Assembly: GCA_002389765.1 (NCBI GenBank)
Contig: DGQM01000017.1
Coordinates: forward strand, 130,027-194,026
Source: Bacteroidetes bacterium UBA4414
Lineage (GTDB): Bacteria > Bacteroidota > Bacteroidia > Chitinophagales > Chitinophagaceae
Reading direction: 5' to 3'
DNA: 64,000 nt
Shown here: positions 9,623 through 19,481 of the stretch, one piece after another
Layout: every line of letters starts with the position of its first letter
How positions within the stretch are numbered: the stretch's first letter is position 1
Notes under the pieces: generated by a model
Told to the model about the DNA's origin: nothing
Seen by the model: only the letters and a program-made list of their open reading frames with translations
The model's database searches: none
Position numbers and translations under genes: made by a program

Positions 9623-10969
9623 ATGAAAAAACTCTTTACATTACTCCTGCTCATAAATATCTGTAGCTCTTCAATTGCACAAAACAAATGGATGAACCTG
9701 CCTAATAAAGGATTTTATAAGGGCTCACGGTCACAGGATTCCAACTTTAGAGTAGAAGATGTTTATTTCTCAGATACTAATACAGGATACGCTGTTTCAA
9801 TATTTGGTATGTTGTTGAAAACAACTAATGGATGTGATAGCTGGAGTGTTAAGAATGATACATTAAAATTCAATACTGTAGCACCATTTAGAAGTGTAGA
9901 ATTTCTAAACGGTGGCCAATACGGCATTGTAGGCTCGCTTGGGGCACAAGGGACGGTGTTAAGAACAACAGATTCAGGTGAAACATGGGTAAGTATAGAC
10001 ACGCTTATCCACGATTCTTCCAGAACAATGAAGCGTAATATTTGCGGGTTGGCTCATTATGGTGATATATTCTATGGCGTTGGCCACTGGGGAAGCGATA
10101 CAGGCAGGTTTTATAAAAGTATGGACAAAGGTGCAAGCTGGACAATGACGTACGTTGATACGAATGTTATCAGAAATCTGGTAGATGTAGTGTTTACATC
10201 TGCAGACACGGGCTTCATAACAGGGGCATACAAAAACTGGTCTGCAGTGGCCAAAACAACTGATGGAGGTACAACATGGAGGCGTGTATTTGTTGATAGT
10301 GTGATAGGTGGGCGGATATGGAAAATACAAGTAATGGACAACTATATGTTTGGCTCTATAGAACCACGTTTCTTTAAAGATACCGTGTGTATGATACGTT
10401 CTGAAGACTATGGCAATACTTGGAAAATAATTGCTGCAGGCAGTATCAAGTCTACCGTTTCGCCTGCTGTTGGCACACAAGGAATAGGTTTTTCGACACC
10501 TGCCAAAGGGTGGCTTGGGGGATATTACAGAGGTATATTTGAAACCGTAGATAGTGGCAAGACATGGAACTATGTGAACTTTGGTTATCAGGTAAACAGG
10601 ATGTTTGTAATAGATAGCAGCCATATTTTTGCAGGAGGGGTTTTAACGTACAAATACGGACGCAGTGTACAATATGATAATGTCTCAAATGCTGTAACTA
10701 AGCGTCAGGTATTGAATGAAATGGAGATATCGCCCAACCCGGCGAGCGATAATGTGCGTATTGAAATAAACCTGCAAATGGGTACGAATGTATTGTTGGA
10801 GGTATTTAATGTTGATAGCCGGAAAACCTACAGGATTGTTAATAATTACTACGAAAAAGGGCACCACATTTTTAATTGGGACTGTAGAAACGAGTCTGCA
10901 GGCAATTATGTGGTGTGGTTTGATAATAATGAAATACCACAAGCTAAAAAGCTGGTAGTGGGCAAATGA
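9623..10969 (+). CDS. Ycf48/BNR-like repeat protein with T9SS sorting domain
   Basis: The ATG at 9623 is preferred over a TTG 18 bases upstream because it begins a clean signal peptide (MKKLFTLLLL to SSSIA, mature Gln). The 448-residue protein holds repeated motifs of the form TTDGGTTW, SEDYGNTW, SMDKGASW and TVDSGKTW, typical of BNR/Ycf48-like beta-propellers. A T9SS type A sorting domain covers about the last 80 residues (MEISPNPASDN to AKKLVVGK). It is likely a cell-surface propeller protein; no enzyme signature is visible. It lies between paaZ and the enoyl-CoA hydratase gene but has no evident link to either. Confidence 0.85.
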   Translation: MKKLFTLLLLINICSSSIAQNKWMNLPNKGFYKGSRSQDSNFRVEDVYFSDTNTGYAVSIFGMLLKTTNGCDSWSVKNDTLKFNTVAPFRSVEFLNGGQYGIVGSLGAQGTVLRTTDSGETWVSIDTLIHDSSRTMKRNICGLAHYGDIFYGVGHWGSDTGRFYKSMDKGASWTMTYVDTNVIRNLVDVVFTSADTGFITGAYKNWSAVAKTTDGGTTWRRVFVDSVIGGRIWKIQVMDNYMFGSIEPRFFKDTVCMIRSEDYGNTWKIIAAGSIKSTVSPAVGTQGIGFSTPAKGWLGGYYRGIFETVDSGKTWNYVNFGYQVNRMFVIDSSHIFAGGVLTYKYGRSVQYDNVSNAVTKRQVLNEMEISPNPASDNVRIEINLQMGTNVLLEVFNVDSRKTYRIVNNYYEKGHHIFNWDCRNESAGNYVVWFDNNEIPQAKKLVVGK

Positions 10970-10977
10970 TAAATTTG
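10970..10977 (+). promoter_or_regulatory. Candidate Bacteroidota -7 element
   Basis: TAAATTTG fits the TAnnTTTG consensus and lies 31 bases before the start codon of the enoyl-CoA hydratase gene. No convincing TTTG is seen at the -33 distance, so this is a weak call. Confidence 0.35.
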
Positions 10978-11008
10978 TAGGATATTTGTATCCTCAAAAT
11001 TTAGAATT

Positions 11009-11791
11009 ATGCAACACGCTGAAGGCTACGTACGCAGTGAAATAGAACACGGCATTGCTACGATTGAATTTTTCCACCCGAGCAGCAACTCATTACCGGG
11101 TGTTATACTGAACGATCTCGCTAAGACAATTAACGATATAGGCATCGACCAGAATGTGAAGGTTATCATCCTGAAGAGTGCGGGTGAAAAAGCTTTCTGC
11201 GCAGGTGCATCTTTCGATGAACTGGTTGCTATCAGCAGCGAGGCACAGGGTAAAGAATTTTTCAGTGGTTTTGCCAAAGTGATAAACGCTATGCGCAAAT
11301 GCCATAAACTGATAATAGGCCGTATACAAGGTAAAGCAGTAGGTGGTGGCGTAGGCCTTGCCGCTGCTGTAGACTATGCAATAGCTACAGAAGAAGCATC
11401 TGTAAAGCTGAGCGAACTGGCAGTAGGTATTGGGCCGTTTGTGGTAGGCCCTGCGGTAGAGCGCAAAGTAGGTGTATCTTGTTTTAGCCAACTGGCAATA
11501 GATGCTACGGAATGGCGCAGTGCAGAGTGGGCTAAAAAACATGGCTTGTATGCAGAGCTGTACTCAAACGTAGCTGAAATGGATGATGCTATACAGGCAT
11601 TGGCTGAAAGGCTTGCCAACAGCAGCCCCGATGCTATGGCGCAGTTGAAAAAAATCTTCTGGCAGGGTACGGAGAATTGGGATACTTTGCTTACAGAACG
11701 TGCAGGCATCAGCGGCCGTTTGGTACTGAGCGATTTTACGCGCAATGCCATCAACAAATTCAAAGCTAAAAACGAAGCGAGTAATAAATAA
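11009..11791 (+). CDS. Enoyl-CoA hydratase/isomerase family protein
   Basis: 260 residues, full length for a crotonase-fold enzyme. The oxyanion-hole segments are clear: KAFCAGASFDEL near residues 58-69 and GKAVGGGVGLAAAVDYAIAT near 110-130, followed by KLSELAVGIGPFVVGPAVERK. In phenylacetate degradation, PaaF and PaaG belong to this family, and the nearness of paaZ suggests such a role, but the sequence alone does not tell hydratase from isomerase. A TAAATTTG -7-type element lies at 10970-10977. It converges with the glycosyltransferase gene on the other strand, only 2 bases away. Confidence 0.85.
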   Translation: MQHAEGYVRSEIEHGIATIEFFHPSSNSLPGVILNDLAKTINDIGIDQNVKVIILKSAGEKAFCAGASFDELVAISSEAQGKEFFSGFAKVINAMRKCHKLIIGRIQGKAVGGGVGLAAAVDYAIATEEASVKLSELAVGIGPFVVGPAVERKVGVSCFSQLAIDATEWRSAEWAKKHGLYAELYSNVAEMDDAIQALAERLANSSPDAMAQLKKIFWQGTENWDTLLTERAGISGRLVLSDFTRNAINKFKAKNEASNK

Positions 11792-11793
11792 GA

Positions 11794-12897
11794 TTACTTG
11801 ACTGTATCGAGCAACACTTGCTCGTACATATCTGTGATACGCGCCCAACTATACTGGGTGCGTATTTTATTTAGGTTGTTTTGCAACAGTGTTTTGTAGG
11901 CTTCTTTATCGCTGTTGTTGCGGATGATGTCTGCAATATGTACAGGGGTAGAGAAGTAGAAAGCATCGCGCTCCAGTACGGTTTTATTAAACACATTATC
12001 GTGCGCGGCTATCAGTGCATTGCTGCTCATCGCTTCCAGCAGCGATGGGTTGGTGCCACCAACAGAGTGTCCGTGGAAGTAGATGCTTGAATAATAGCGC
12101 AGATTATTCACTGCGTTAATGTCGTAAATACCACCGAGGAATTTGATGCCCTTGTGCTGCCCGTATTTGTTTACAAGCATAGTGCCAAACTCGTTGTTTG
12201 TTTTGCCAACTACCAGCAGCGGATTTTCAGAACCGCTTTCTACATAGCCTTGTAGTATCAGCTCTATATTATTCTCCGGTTCCATGCGTGCCATCAGCAT
12301 ATAGTAGTTGTATGGCTGCATGTTGTATGGTTGTAGTACACTTGCATCCGGCTTATCGAATATATCTGCGCCGTATGCTATGAAGTGAGAATCTTTATTG
12401 TAGGTTTCTTTCAGGTATTGTTGAATACCAATGGAGTCTGCAATCAATACATCGCCATGCTTTGCAGCCCAGCGTTCAGCATGCTTCAGAAACCATTGCA
12501 CTTTTTTGCTGTATTTGCTACGCTTCCATTCCAGCCCGTCCATGTTTACCACATTAGGACAGTAAGATGGCCAGCGCCAGTACCATACACTATTGCTGGT
12601 GTAGCCCAGTTGCAGCAGCACATCAAAGCCACGCTTGCGTGCATCGTTAATGCAGTTGAGGTCGTAGATGAATTGGCCTGCAGTGCCTAGTTTATCTTCA
12701 GGGTCGTTGCAGTGTACTATATGCACCCCCTGCCATTCGCTTTGTTGATACTCGTGAGAATGAGAATTGTATACCCACACCTGATGCCCGCGTTGGGTAA
12801 GGCCCAATGCCAGATATTCTGCGCACTGTTCAAACCCGCCATACCTGTTGGGTATGCCGCGTGTACCAAGTATTCCTATTTTCAGCGACTTCTTCAT
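11794..12897 (-). CDS. Glycosyltransferase with DUF1972 N-terminal domain (GT4-like)
   Basis: 367 residues from the ATG at 12897; a TTG four codons upstream is in frame but less likely. The N-terminus KIGILGTRGIPNRYGGFEQ is the signature of the DUF1972 family, found in rhamnosyl- and related transferases of polysaccharide clusters. The C-terminal half is a GT-B nucleotide-sugar domain with GGIYDINAVNNLRYYSS and GGTNPSLLEAMSSN. It probably adds a hexose to a lipid-linked repeat unit on the cytoplasmic face. It is the last gene of the minus-strand glycan cluster, 19 bases after the preceding gene. Confidence 0.85.
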   Translation of the reverse strand: MKKSLKIGILGTRGIPNRYGGFEQCAEYLALGLTQRGHQVWVYNSHSHEYQQSEWQGVHIVHCNDPEDKLGTAGQFIYDLNCINDARKRGFDVLLQLGYTSNSVWYWRWPSYCPNVVNMDGLEWKRSKYSKKVQWFLKHAERWAAKHGDVLIADSIGIQQYLKETYNKDSHFIAYGADIFDKPDASVLQPYNMQPYNYYMLMARMEPENNIELILQGYVESGSENPLLVVGKTNNEFGTMLVNKYGQHKGIKFLGGIYDINAVNNLRYYSSIYFHGHSVGGTNPSLLEAMSSNALIAAHDNVFNKTVLERDAFYFSTPVHIADIIRNNSDKEAYKTLLQNNLNKIRTQYSWARITDMYEQVLLDTVK

Positions 12898-12916
12898 TTC
12901 AGACTGCAAAAGAACA

Positions 12917-13999
12917 TCAAAGTTTTAAAACATTCGCATAGGCTTTATAAGTTTCTTCCGCAGCGCGCTGCCATGTGTAGCTATCCAGTATACGTTTTTT
13001 GAATGCTTGGCTATACGGTGCGTTGAAGGCCTTGTCTATAGCATCCTTGATAGATGCCACATCATCAGGCTCACAATACCATGCATCGTTCTGGAAGTAG
13101 TCGCGCGTATCACCTTTGTCCGTTATCACTATATTACATCCCATCACCGCAGCTTCCAGCGATGACAGGCCCGTAGTTTCAAAATAGCTTGGGAGTATAT
13201 GCACTTTGGCATTACTGTATGCCGTGTAGAGCATGTCTTCATCCAGATGCCCGGCTATATGTATGTTGGCTGCGGCTTCCTGTTTACACTGCTCAAAGTA
13301 AGCCATGTTATTGGGCGATGGCTTGCCGTGTATGTATAGTTTGTATTGTGTATTGTTGAGCGCGCGTATCAGGTTTAGCTGATTCTTGCGGCTTTCTATA
13401 CGCCCCATGCAGATGATGGCATTTTTGTAATCTGCATTTTCGGGGTAGTGGTTTTCAAGGTTTTTTGTGTTGATGCCGTTGGGCACTACATGGTAGGGAG
13501 TAGCCACAGGATATTTTGCTACAAACCTGCGGTATTCACTTTCAGAATTTGGTAACAGCATTTTTGCATGCTTAGCAACATACATGGTCGATTTTGTATG
13601 CCCCCACAGCAGGTATTCTTTGCTCACTATCTTCTCGCCATTCTTTACCGCACGTGCTACTGTCTTTATATATTCAAAAGTGCTTTCGGGTATCAGTTTT
13701 TTGATGGTTCCAACTATGCCGCCACGTCCTTCTTCTTTTACCGCGCCATATTCTACAAATATGGTAGATACCAGACAAGGTTTGCCACTGCGACGCATGT
13801 GTGCAATAACATCTGCCGGGCGGATGATATTGAAAAAATGTAGCAGGTCGTATTGGGTATAGTCTATCTGTTGGTTAGTCAGATACACATCGACCGTAAC
13901 GCCCATGTTGCGCAGCCCTGCGGCTGTTTCCTCTAGTTGTTTGGTATCACCACCGGGAGAAGAGTATAATGTTGCCCTTGATATGAAAGCTACTTTCAT
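12917..13999 (-). CDS. GT4-family glycosyltransferase
   Basis: 360 residues with the two-domain GT-B layout. The N-terminal domain begins MKVAFISRATLYSSPGGDTKQ, with the glycine-rich donor loop, and the C-terminal domain has ICMGRIESRKNQLNLIRAL and the E-x7-E region HILPSYFETTGLSSLEAAVMG. It is a retaining nucleotide-sugar-dependent transferase, probably acting in assembly of the same glycan as its neighbours. It sits 8 bases after the GT2 gene and 19 bases before the DUF1972 transferase gene, so an operon is likely. The sugar specificity cannot be inferred. Confidence 0.87.
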   Translation of the reverse strand: MKVAFISRATLYSSPGGDTKQLEETAAGLRNMGVTVDVYLTNQQIDYTQYDLLHFFNIIRPADVIAHMRRSGKPCLVSTIFVEYGAVKEEGRGGIVGTIKKLIPESTFEYIKTVARAVKNGEKIVSKEYLLWGHTKSTMYVAKHAKMLLPNSESEYRRFVAKYPVATPYHVVPNGINTKNLENHYPENADYKNAIICMGRIESRKNQLNLIRALNNTQYKLYIHGKPSPNNMAYFEQCKQEAAANIHIAGHLDEDMLYTAYSNAKVHILPSYFETTGLSSLEAAVMGCNIVITDKGDTRDYFQNDAWYCEPDDVASIKDAIDKAFNAPYSQAFKKRILDSYTWQRAAEETYKAYANVLKL

Positions 14000-14007
14000 T
14001 GAATGGC

Positions 14008-14973
14008 TTAATGTTTTTTGAGTGTTTTATACAAGCCCTTGCGTAGTGCAGCAGGCAAGAACGAAAACATGTATAATATATATGAAGCAAAATTGCCCGG
14101 ATAGTGTTTGATGGCTTGTGCAATGTGTTGTCTTGCCAGCGAACCATTCGGATTATCCCACAAGTATTTTTTTCCAACCATTGCGTGGTAAGATGCAATC
14201 TTGTAGGCGCTCAGGTTTTGGCTGCTTATCAGTTCCTTTAGTTTTATAGCGTCTTCATCGCTTACAAAGCCGTTGTGTATGGCGCTGCGGCGAATGTCTA
14301 TAAACGATTGTCCGCGCCATTTTTCATCTATGGTTACAGATTCGGGATTGAAGCGGACTTTCATCAGCGACTGCCTCAGGTTGCACACCTTACCTTGAGA
14401 CAACAGTTTCTTCCACAGTAGGTGATCTTCAAATGTCAGTGCGTTTTTAGGGTATAAGCCCGCTGCTATTACTGCATCTTTACGAAACATAACACAGGGG
14501 TGAATGAAAGGACATTTGCGGTCTATGCGCTCAATAATTTCTTCGTGCGTATGGCCTATTGGTACCAATGGTGTCAGGTAGTTGCCATCGCGGTCTATAA
14601 TGTCTGCCTCGCTGCCTACCATCACGTAGTCGGGATGCTGTTGCAGAAAGTCGAACTCTATCTGCAAGCGTCCCGGCAGGTTGATGTCATCTGCATCCAT
14701 GCGCGCAATGATGTCTGCATTGGCCATCAGTATGCAATCATTCAGCGTATCTATCAGCCCTTTGTTGGGCTGGTCTATCAGTTTTATGCGTGGGTCGTTG
14801 TATTGTTTTATTACAGCCAGTGTATTGTCTTTAGATCCATCGTTGACAATGATAAATTCAAAGTCTGTAAAGCTCTGTTGCAATACACTTTCAATAGCCT
14901 CTGCTACATACGCTTCTGCATTGTAGGCAGGCATTATGATACTAAGGGGTATTTTACGCTCGCTGCTCATCAT
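14008..14973 (-). CDS. GT2-family glycosyltransferase
   Basis: 321 residues. The GT-A core is complete: SIIMPAYNAEAYVAEAIESVL, FEFIIVNDGSKDNT, then the DxD-type motif IIARMDADDINLPGRLQ near residue 100. It is an inverting transferase of the kind that builds capsule and O-antigen repeat units. A second ATG one codon in (14970) is equally possible. The start overlaps the end of the polymerase-like gene by about 20 bases, which supports translational coupling. Confidence 0.88.
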   Translation of the reverse strand: MMSSERKIPLSIIMPAYNAEAYVAEAIESVLQQSFTDFEFIIVNDGSKDNTLAVIKQYNDPRIKLIDQPNKGLIDTLNDCILMANADIIARMDADDINLPGRLQIEFDFLQQHPDYVMVGSEADIIDRDGNYLTPLVPIGHTHEEIIERIDRKCPFIHPCVMFRKDAVIAAGLYPKNALTFEDHLLWKKLLSQGKVCNLRQSLMKVRFNPESVTIDEKWRGQSFIDIRRSAIHNGFVSDEDAIKLKELISSQNLSAYKIASYHAMVGKKYLWDNPNGSLARQHIAQAIKHYPGNFASYILYMFSFLPAALRKGLYKTLKKH

Positions 14974-16540
14974 TTTCGTAGTGAATATCCATTAAAACAA
15001 ATAGCTCGAAAATTACAGTTACGGTAATCATCTCGAACCAGTATTCAAATCCAAGAAACAAAAGGAATAACGGTGCAATGTATCTGGTGGCTTTCAGGTG
15101 TTTAAAGTTTTTCAGTGGGAATCCTATATAGAATATCAGGAAGCAGAGTATGCCTATCAGGCCATATTCGCCTGCCACCTGGTTGTATATGCTATTGGGC
15201 ATATTGATGATAGAGTGCTCGCCGATAGGCAGCGAGAATACATACAACAAGCTATACAGGTGCGTTAGCAGAAAATCGTCATTGATATAAATGTATTGGG
15301 TGGGGTAATCGCCCTGCATACCCAGCCCTGTAGATTTTATTGCCTGTTTGGATGAGAAGTTGCCAATACCGGCGCCGAATAACAAGTTTCGTTTTCTGCT
15401 CAACAGGTAGTACAGTGTTTGCTCGTGTGTATATATTTTGATGAGTCCGCTACCCCTTACTGCCAGTGGGGTTTTTGCATATGCTACACCATACCATTTT
15501 TCTATGATGTACTTCAAAACTCCGGGTTCCATTCTAAGGTTGGTATTGTTCTTAGATTTGGCTGTGCCGAATTGCTGAATGTATTTAAGCTCATCTTTGT
15601 AGCTCAATAATTCTGTATCGCTTTTGTGCATGCGATAGAAGGTGCCCTTGTCAGATTCGTATTGTTGTTTGATGGTTAAAGTCTGCTCATAGTAAGGTTT
15701 GTCAGATTCTTTTTTTGCTATTGATGGTGCTTGCGTTTTTGTTTCTGTTTTCTCTGTTTCTCTATCATATACAGCCGTTATGTATTGAATGTTATTGAAA
15801 CTAAGTGCAGGATAGATAATGCCTATCACTGCTAGCGCAGATAGGATGTGCAGGCGTACTTTCTTTTTTCTGATGAGTATGAACATGCATGCAAATACTG
15901 CCAATAGCAGAATCAGTGTCAGGTTGCTGGTGCAAAGTAGCAGTACAACAAGACAAAGTGCAGCCCATTTGAAATCGCTGTTGTATATAAAAAACAAAGT
16001 GCCGAGTGCACAGAGTATTGCATTGGTAACTGATATGGCACCCATGATGCCCTTTACATGATCTCCGGTAGAGCCGCCATAATACTCTGTAGGTTCCCAA
16101 TACCAATATGGTACCAACTGTCCTGAATCTATCATCATTTTGCCCAACTCGCCAAAGCTGTAAATGGCGTTGATCAGGAAAAACATTTTGATGGTTGCCG
16201 TTACTTTTTCCTTTGGAAGATTGTAGACTGTTGCGGTAACATAATGTACGGCTATGCCTGCAAGTACCCAGTTGAGTACAGACATCACCCATCCAAACCA
16301 ATATCCGTCTGTTGCAAAGGAATTGTGTAATAAAGAGGCGATAGTGCCCACAACAGGCATGATGAAGTAGAACTTGCTGAAGCCTGTAAGTGCAGGTGTT
16401 TTGAAACGCCTGTATGCCATATACACAAAATAGAAGATGATGGCCGCTACTTTTACGTATAGCTTTACGTAGGTGATGCCCACTATAAATAGCAGGAACG
16501 CCCAGTCAGCATCGGCAAATATGTTTCTTCTGTTTTGCAT
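14954..16540 (-). CDS. Wzy-like polysaccharide polymerase (polytopic membrane protein)
   Basis: 528 residues with about 10 membrane segments and one large soluble loop of about 150 residues (roughly 260-410), rich in charged residues and containing SRKRNLLFGAGIGNFSS. A large periplasmic loop between membrane blocks, together with a position amid glycosyltransferases and a flippase, is typical of O-antigen polymerases, whose primary sequences are poorly conserved. It probably joins repeat units on the periplasmic side. The call rests on topology and context; a membrane protein of other function is possible. Confidence 0.65.
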   Translation of the reverse strand: MQNRRNIFADADWAFLLFIVGITYVKLYVKVAAIIFYFVYMAYRRFKTPALTGFSKFYFIMPVVGTIASLLHNSFATDGYWFGWVMSVLNWVLAGIAVHYVTATVYNLPKEKVTATIKMFFLINAIYSFGELGKMMIDSGQLVPYWYWEPTEYYGGSTGDHVKGIMGAISVTNAILCALGTLFFIYNSDFKWAALCLVVLLLCTSNLTLILLLAVFACMFILIRKKKVRLHILSALAVIGIIYPALSFNNIQYITAVYDRETEKTETKTQAPSIAKKESDKPYYEQTLTIKQQYESDKGTFYRMHKSDTELLSYKDELKYIQQFGTAKSKNNTNLRMEPGVLKYIIEKWYGVAYAKTPLAVRGSGLIKIYTHEQTLYYLLSRKRNLLFGAGIGNFSSKQAIKSTGLGMQGDYPTQYIYINDDFLLTHLYSLLYVFSLPIGEHSIINMPNSIYNQVAGEYGLIGILCFLIFYIGFPLKNFKHLKATRYIAPLFLLFLGFEYWFEMITVTVIFELFVLMDIHYENDEQRA

Positions 16541-16551
16541 TTATGTTATTA

Positions 16552-17982
16552 TCAGGTGTGTGGTTTAAAGAATGAAATAGTATTGGTGATATGTTCCTTC
16601 TTAAGTTGGCCGCTGAAAAACGACATTACTGTATATAGCACAACAGCAATCACTATCTGCAGCCATATATTAACACCCGTAAAGCCTGTTATTAAGTAGC
16701 TGATTACCGCCATCATTGCAAATGCAAGAAATGGCGTAAGTGCAAAAGTAGCCAGGTGTTTAGTTGTAAGTTTGTAATAAGCTATCAGTTGGAAGATAGT
16801 GGTAATAAGGAATGCTATTGCCGCCCCTACGCCATCTAAAAACGGAATCAGTGCCAGATTCAGTACAATATTTAGTATTGCTGATGCGCCTACCAGTGTG
16901 CTTATCTGTTTATATCTGCGCGCAGAAAATGCCAGTGTCCACAGCAGGTTGATTATAAAGTGCAGCGGGATGCATACCGACAGTATCATAAATTCAGGCG
17001 CATTGACGGTGCCAAATTTTTTATCGAACAGATTATCTAATACAGGTGCCCACAGTATGTTTAGTACCAGCGGTATCAGCATAGAGAAATAAGACTCCAG
17101 ACGGTACAGGTTTTTTGTATTGCTGTAGGTATCGGCATCAAGACTATCGCCCGTAGCAAGCAAACGTGCGTAGCGCGCCAGCAGTATAGGACCTATAACG
17201 GTAAGTGGTAGTTTTGATATTTCGTAAGCGCGATAAGCAAGGTTGTACTCAGACGTTACAATATCTGTACTTATAATACCCAGCAAAAACAAGTCTGCAC
17301 GAGCCAGGCTGGAATCGAACAGGACAGATATATATTGCGGCAGTGCCTCTTTCAATAGCTTTTTGTAAGCAATCCACTTGAAGCGGAACAAAAACTGCTT
17401 GGTGGTAATGATGAAAGAAAGTAACGCAACCAGTTCGAAAGCAGCGCACCCCGCCAGTGTAGCCAGCGCTGTGGTTACAGACAGGTTTTTTGTCATCAGC
17501 AAAATGATGCCGAGTGCCAGCTTAATAACGTTGCTGATGATGGCTATGACCGCGTAGGGTGTAAAACGTTGTTTGGCATTGAGGAAAAATTTTAATGGAC
17601 CTGCAGTAAATATTAATGCCTGTACCAGAAACATCCATGGGGTAAGGCGCATGCCATACATCATGCTATCGCCCCAAAGCCATACCGAAGCCAGTAGCAT
17701 AAGGAATGTGACTGTTGATAGTACTGAAGCATGAAACAAATAGGCAGGTGCTGCCCAGTCTGAACGGCTGGAGCTGGCTATGCGGCGGGTAACAATCTGA
17801 TCGAGCCCGAAGCTGAGTGCCATCACCAGTATCAGTGCTACGGTATTGGCCCACGCAATACTACCCGAATCGCTCTTGGGCAGATACAGGGATATAAGGA
17901 TGAAGAAGATGCCCCCCAATACCTGAACGGCAACAGCCTGTACGCCGGACGAAAATAGCTTGCTGAATAGGCTGTTCTTCAC
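16552..17982 (-). CDS. Polysaccharide flippase (Wzx/MATE-like)
   Basis: 476 residues with about 12-14 hydrophobic segments evenly spread, opening FSSGVQAVAVQVLGGIFFILISLYL, the usual beginning of oligosaccharide flippases of the MVF/MATE superfamily. It probably moves lipid-linked repeat units from the cytoplasmic to the periplasmic face for the polymerase encoded next. It is the first gene of the minus-strand glycan operon, and the divergent ligase-like gene begins 70 bases away, so promoters for both directions should lie in 17983-18052. Confidence 0.82.
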   Translation of the reverse strand: MKNSLFSKLFSSGVQAVAVQVLGGIFFILISLYLPKSDSGSIAWANTVALILVMALSFGLDQIVTRRIASSSRSDWAAPAYLFHASVLSTVTFLMLLASVWLWGDSMMYGMRLTPWMFLVQALIFTAGPLKFFLNAKQRFTPYAVIAIISNVIKLALGIILLMTKNLSVTTALATLAGCAAFELVALLSFIITTKQFLFRFKWIAYKKLLKEALPQYISVLFDSSLARADLFLLGIISTDIVTSEYNLAYRAYEISKLPLTVIGPILLARYARLLATGDSLDADTYSNTKNLYRLESYFSMLIPLVLNILWAPVLDNLFDKKFGTVNAPEFMILSVCIPLHFIINLLWTLAFSARRYKQISTLVGASAILNIVLNLALIPFLDGVGAAIAFLITTIFQLIAYYKLTTKHLATFALTPFLAFAMMAVISYLITGFTGVNIWLQIVIAVVLYTVMSFFSGQLKKEHITNTISFFKPHT

Positions 17983-18037
17983 AAATATGCTGTGTATTAA
18001 TTTGGGTATGAGCGGGTAAAATTACTATTTAATCAGC

Positions 18038-18045
18038 TACTTTTG
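18038..18045 (+). promoter_or_regulatory. Candidate -7 element giving a near-leaderless transcript
   Basis: TACTTTTG matches TAnnTTTG and ends 8 bases before the ATG at 18053. Transcription would then begin almost at the start codon. No TTTG stands at the expected -33 distance. Confidence 0.35.
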
Positions 18046-18052
18046 TAATCAT

Positions 18053-19348
18053 ATGCTGAGGGCTCCATGGGTACAAACTGCACTGCAGTACGCGTTGTGT
18101 ATACTCGCGTTTCTCATCCCGTTCCCATTTATATTTGGCTCTTATGCAATTGTACTGCTATCGCTTTTGTGGATACTGAATGGTGATTTTAAAGGTAGTT
18201 TTCAACGCTTTAAGGCTAATAAGATACTATGGGCGTGGGTGGCGTACTATGTCCTGAACGCACTAAGCTACTTCTACAGCGAAAATAAAGGGCAATCTTT
18301 GTTTGATATCGGCGCTAAAATGAGCATCCTGTTGCTGCCATTTGTTATCGGCGCAGGTGCACCCATTAGCAAAAAACTGTTTGAAAGGGTGTTGGTTTTC
18401 TTTATCAGCAGTTTATCTATCGTAGCACTCATAAGTATTATCCATTCAGTAGTTCGCTGCTACGAAGAAGGATATATATATATGCCTTTTTTCTTTTATC
18501 ACAGGCTGGTAGAGGGGTTTGACAGCAGTGCGGTGTACATGGCGCTCTACTGCTTGTTTTCGCTGGCTTGCCTGTTGATGCTGCAATGGCAACATTTTTT
18601 TACCGGCAGGTACAAATGGATAAAGGTGGTGCTGATAGTATGGCAATTGCTGTTTTTTATCCTCTTGTCATCCAGGTTGCTGATAATATTATTCTTTGTT
18701 TTATTTGTTCCGTTCTATATACGTAAGGCATTTAAACACAAAGGCTGGGGTATTGGCAGGCTGGCAGTTATCGCTGTATTGTTTGCTATTGTTGGTGCTG
18801 CTGTGTTTACTACAGAAAATCCTGTAAAGAACAGGTTTAACGACATGTTTCAGAAAGACCTGAGCATAGCATGGAAGCAAGACTACAGCCAAGTGCCGCA
18901 GGATTCATTCAGCAATGTAACCCTAAGGCTGATGCTTTGGCGTTTTGGGTACGAGAACATGCAGGAGCATAACCTATGGTTGATGGGGGCGGGTAATGGA
19001 GATGCGGTAGACCTGCAAAACCACAAGCTGGAACAACATGGTTTTGATATAGATGCTGCTCAGGATAACGAGCGGAGCGAGTTCTATAATATCAATCTCC
19101 ACAATATGTTTTTTCAGGTGCTGATGATGATTGGTATACCTGGATTGCTGCTTTATATCATCATGGTTTTCAGCCCTTTATTTGCTTTGAGGGGCATGGA
19201 ATATAGACACATATTCTTTGTTTTTCATGTAAGCATGCTTTTCTTCATGTTTCAGGAGGCAATTTTCCAGACACAGGCCGGAATTGTGTTTTATTCGGTA
19301 TATAGTATGATATTCTGGAATTTGAAATATAATAATGATAATCAATAG
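18053..19348 (+). CDS. O-antigen ligase/polymerase-like membrane protein (Wzy_C)
   Basis: 431 residues with about 10-12 membrane segments. A segment LLSSRLLIILFFVLFVPF precedes a periplasmic loop of about 100 residues (about 255-350, with WLMGAGNGD and an LHNMFFQVLMMIGIPGLLLYI end). This is the WaaL/Wzy_C layout, where an Arg in the loop region and the LHNMFFQ-type His are conserved. It would attach finished glycan to lipid or polymerise it. With the polymerase-like protein at 14954 the cluster has two proteins of this superfamily, probably one polymerase and one ligase; which is which cannot be told from sequence. Confidence 0.78.
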   Translation: MLRAPWVQTALQYALCILAFLIPFPFIFGSYAIVLLSLLWILNGDFKGSFQRFKANKILWAWVAYYVLNALSYFYSENKGQSLFDIGAKMSILLLPFVIGAGAPISKKLFERVLVFFISSLSIVALISIIHSVVRCYEEGYIYMPFFFYHRLVEGFDSSAVYMALYCLFSLACLLMLQWQHFFTGRYKWIKVVLIVWQLLFFILLSSRLLIILFFVLFVPFYIRKAFKHKGWGIGRLAVIAVLFAIVGAAVFTTENPVKNRFNDMFQKDLSIAWKQDYSQVPQDSFSNVTLRLMLWRFGYENMQEHNLWLMGAGNGDAVDLQNHKLEQHGFDIDAAQDNERSEFYNINLHNMFFQVLMMIGIPGLLLYIIMVFSPLFALRGMEYRHIFFVFHVSMLFFMFQEAIFQTQAGIVFYSVYSMIFWNLKYNNDNQ

Positions 19349-19481
19349 TTTACGAATATTATAATTAACATATTTTAGTATTTGTGAAAAAAATCAAAAA
19401 ATATCATGAAATCGTAAAGTTTGACACGATTTTTGCTGTGTATTTATAGTCATTCAGAGCAAGATATTTAGAATAAAAGTA

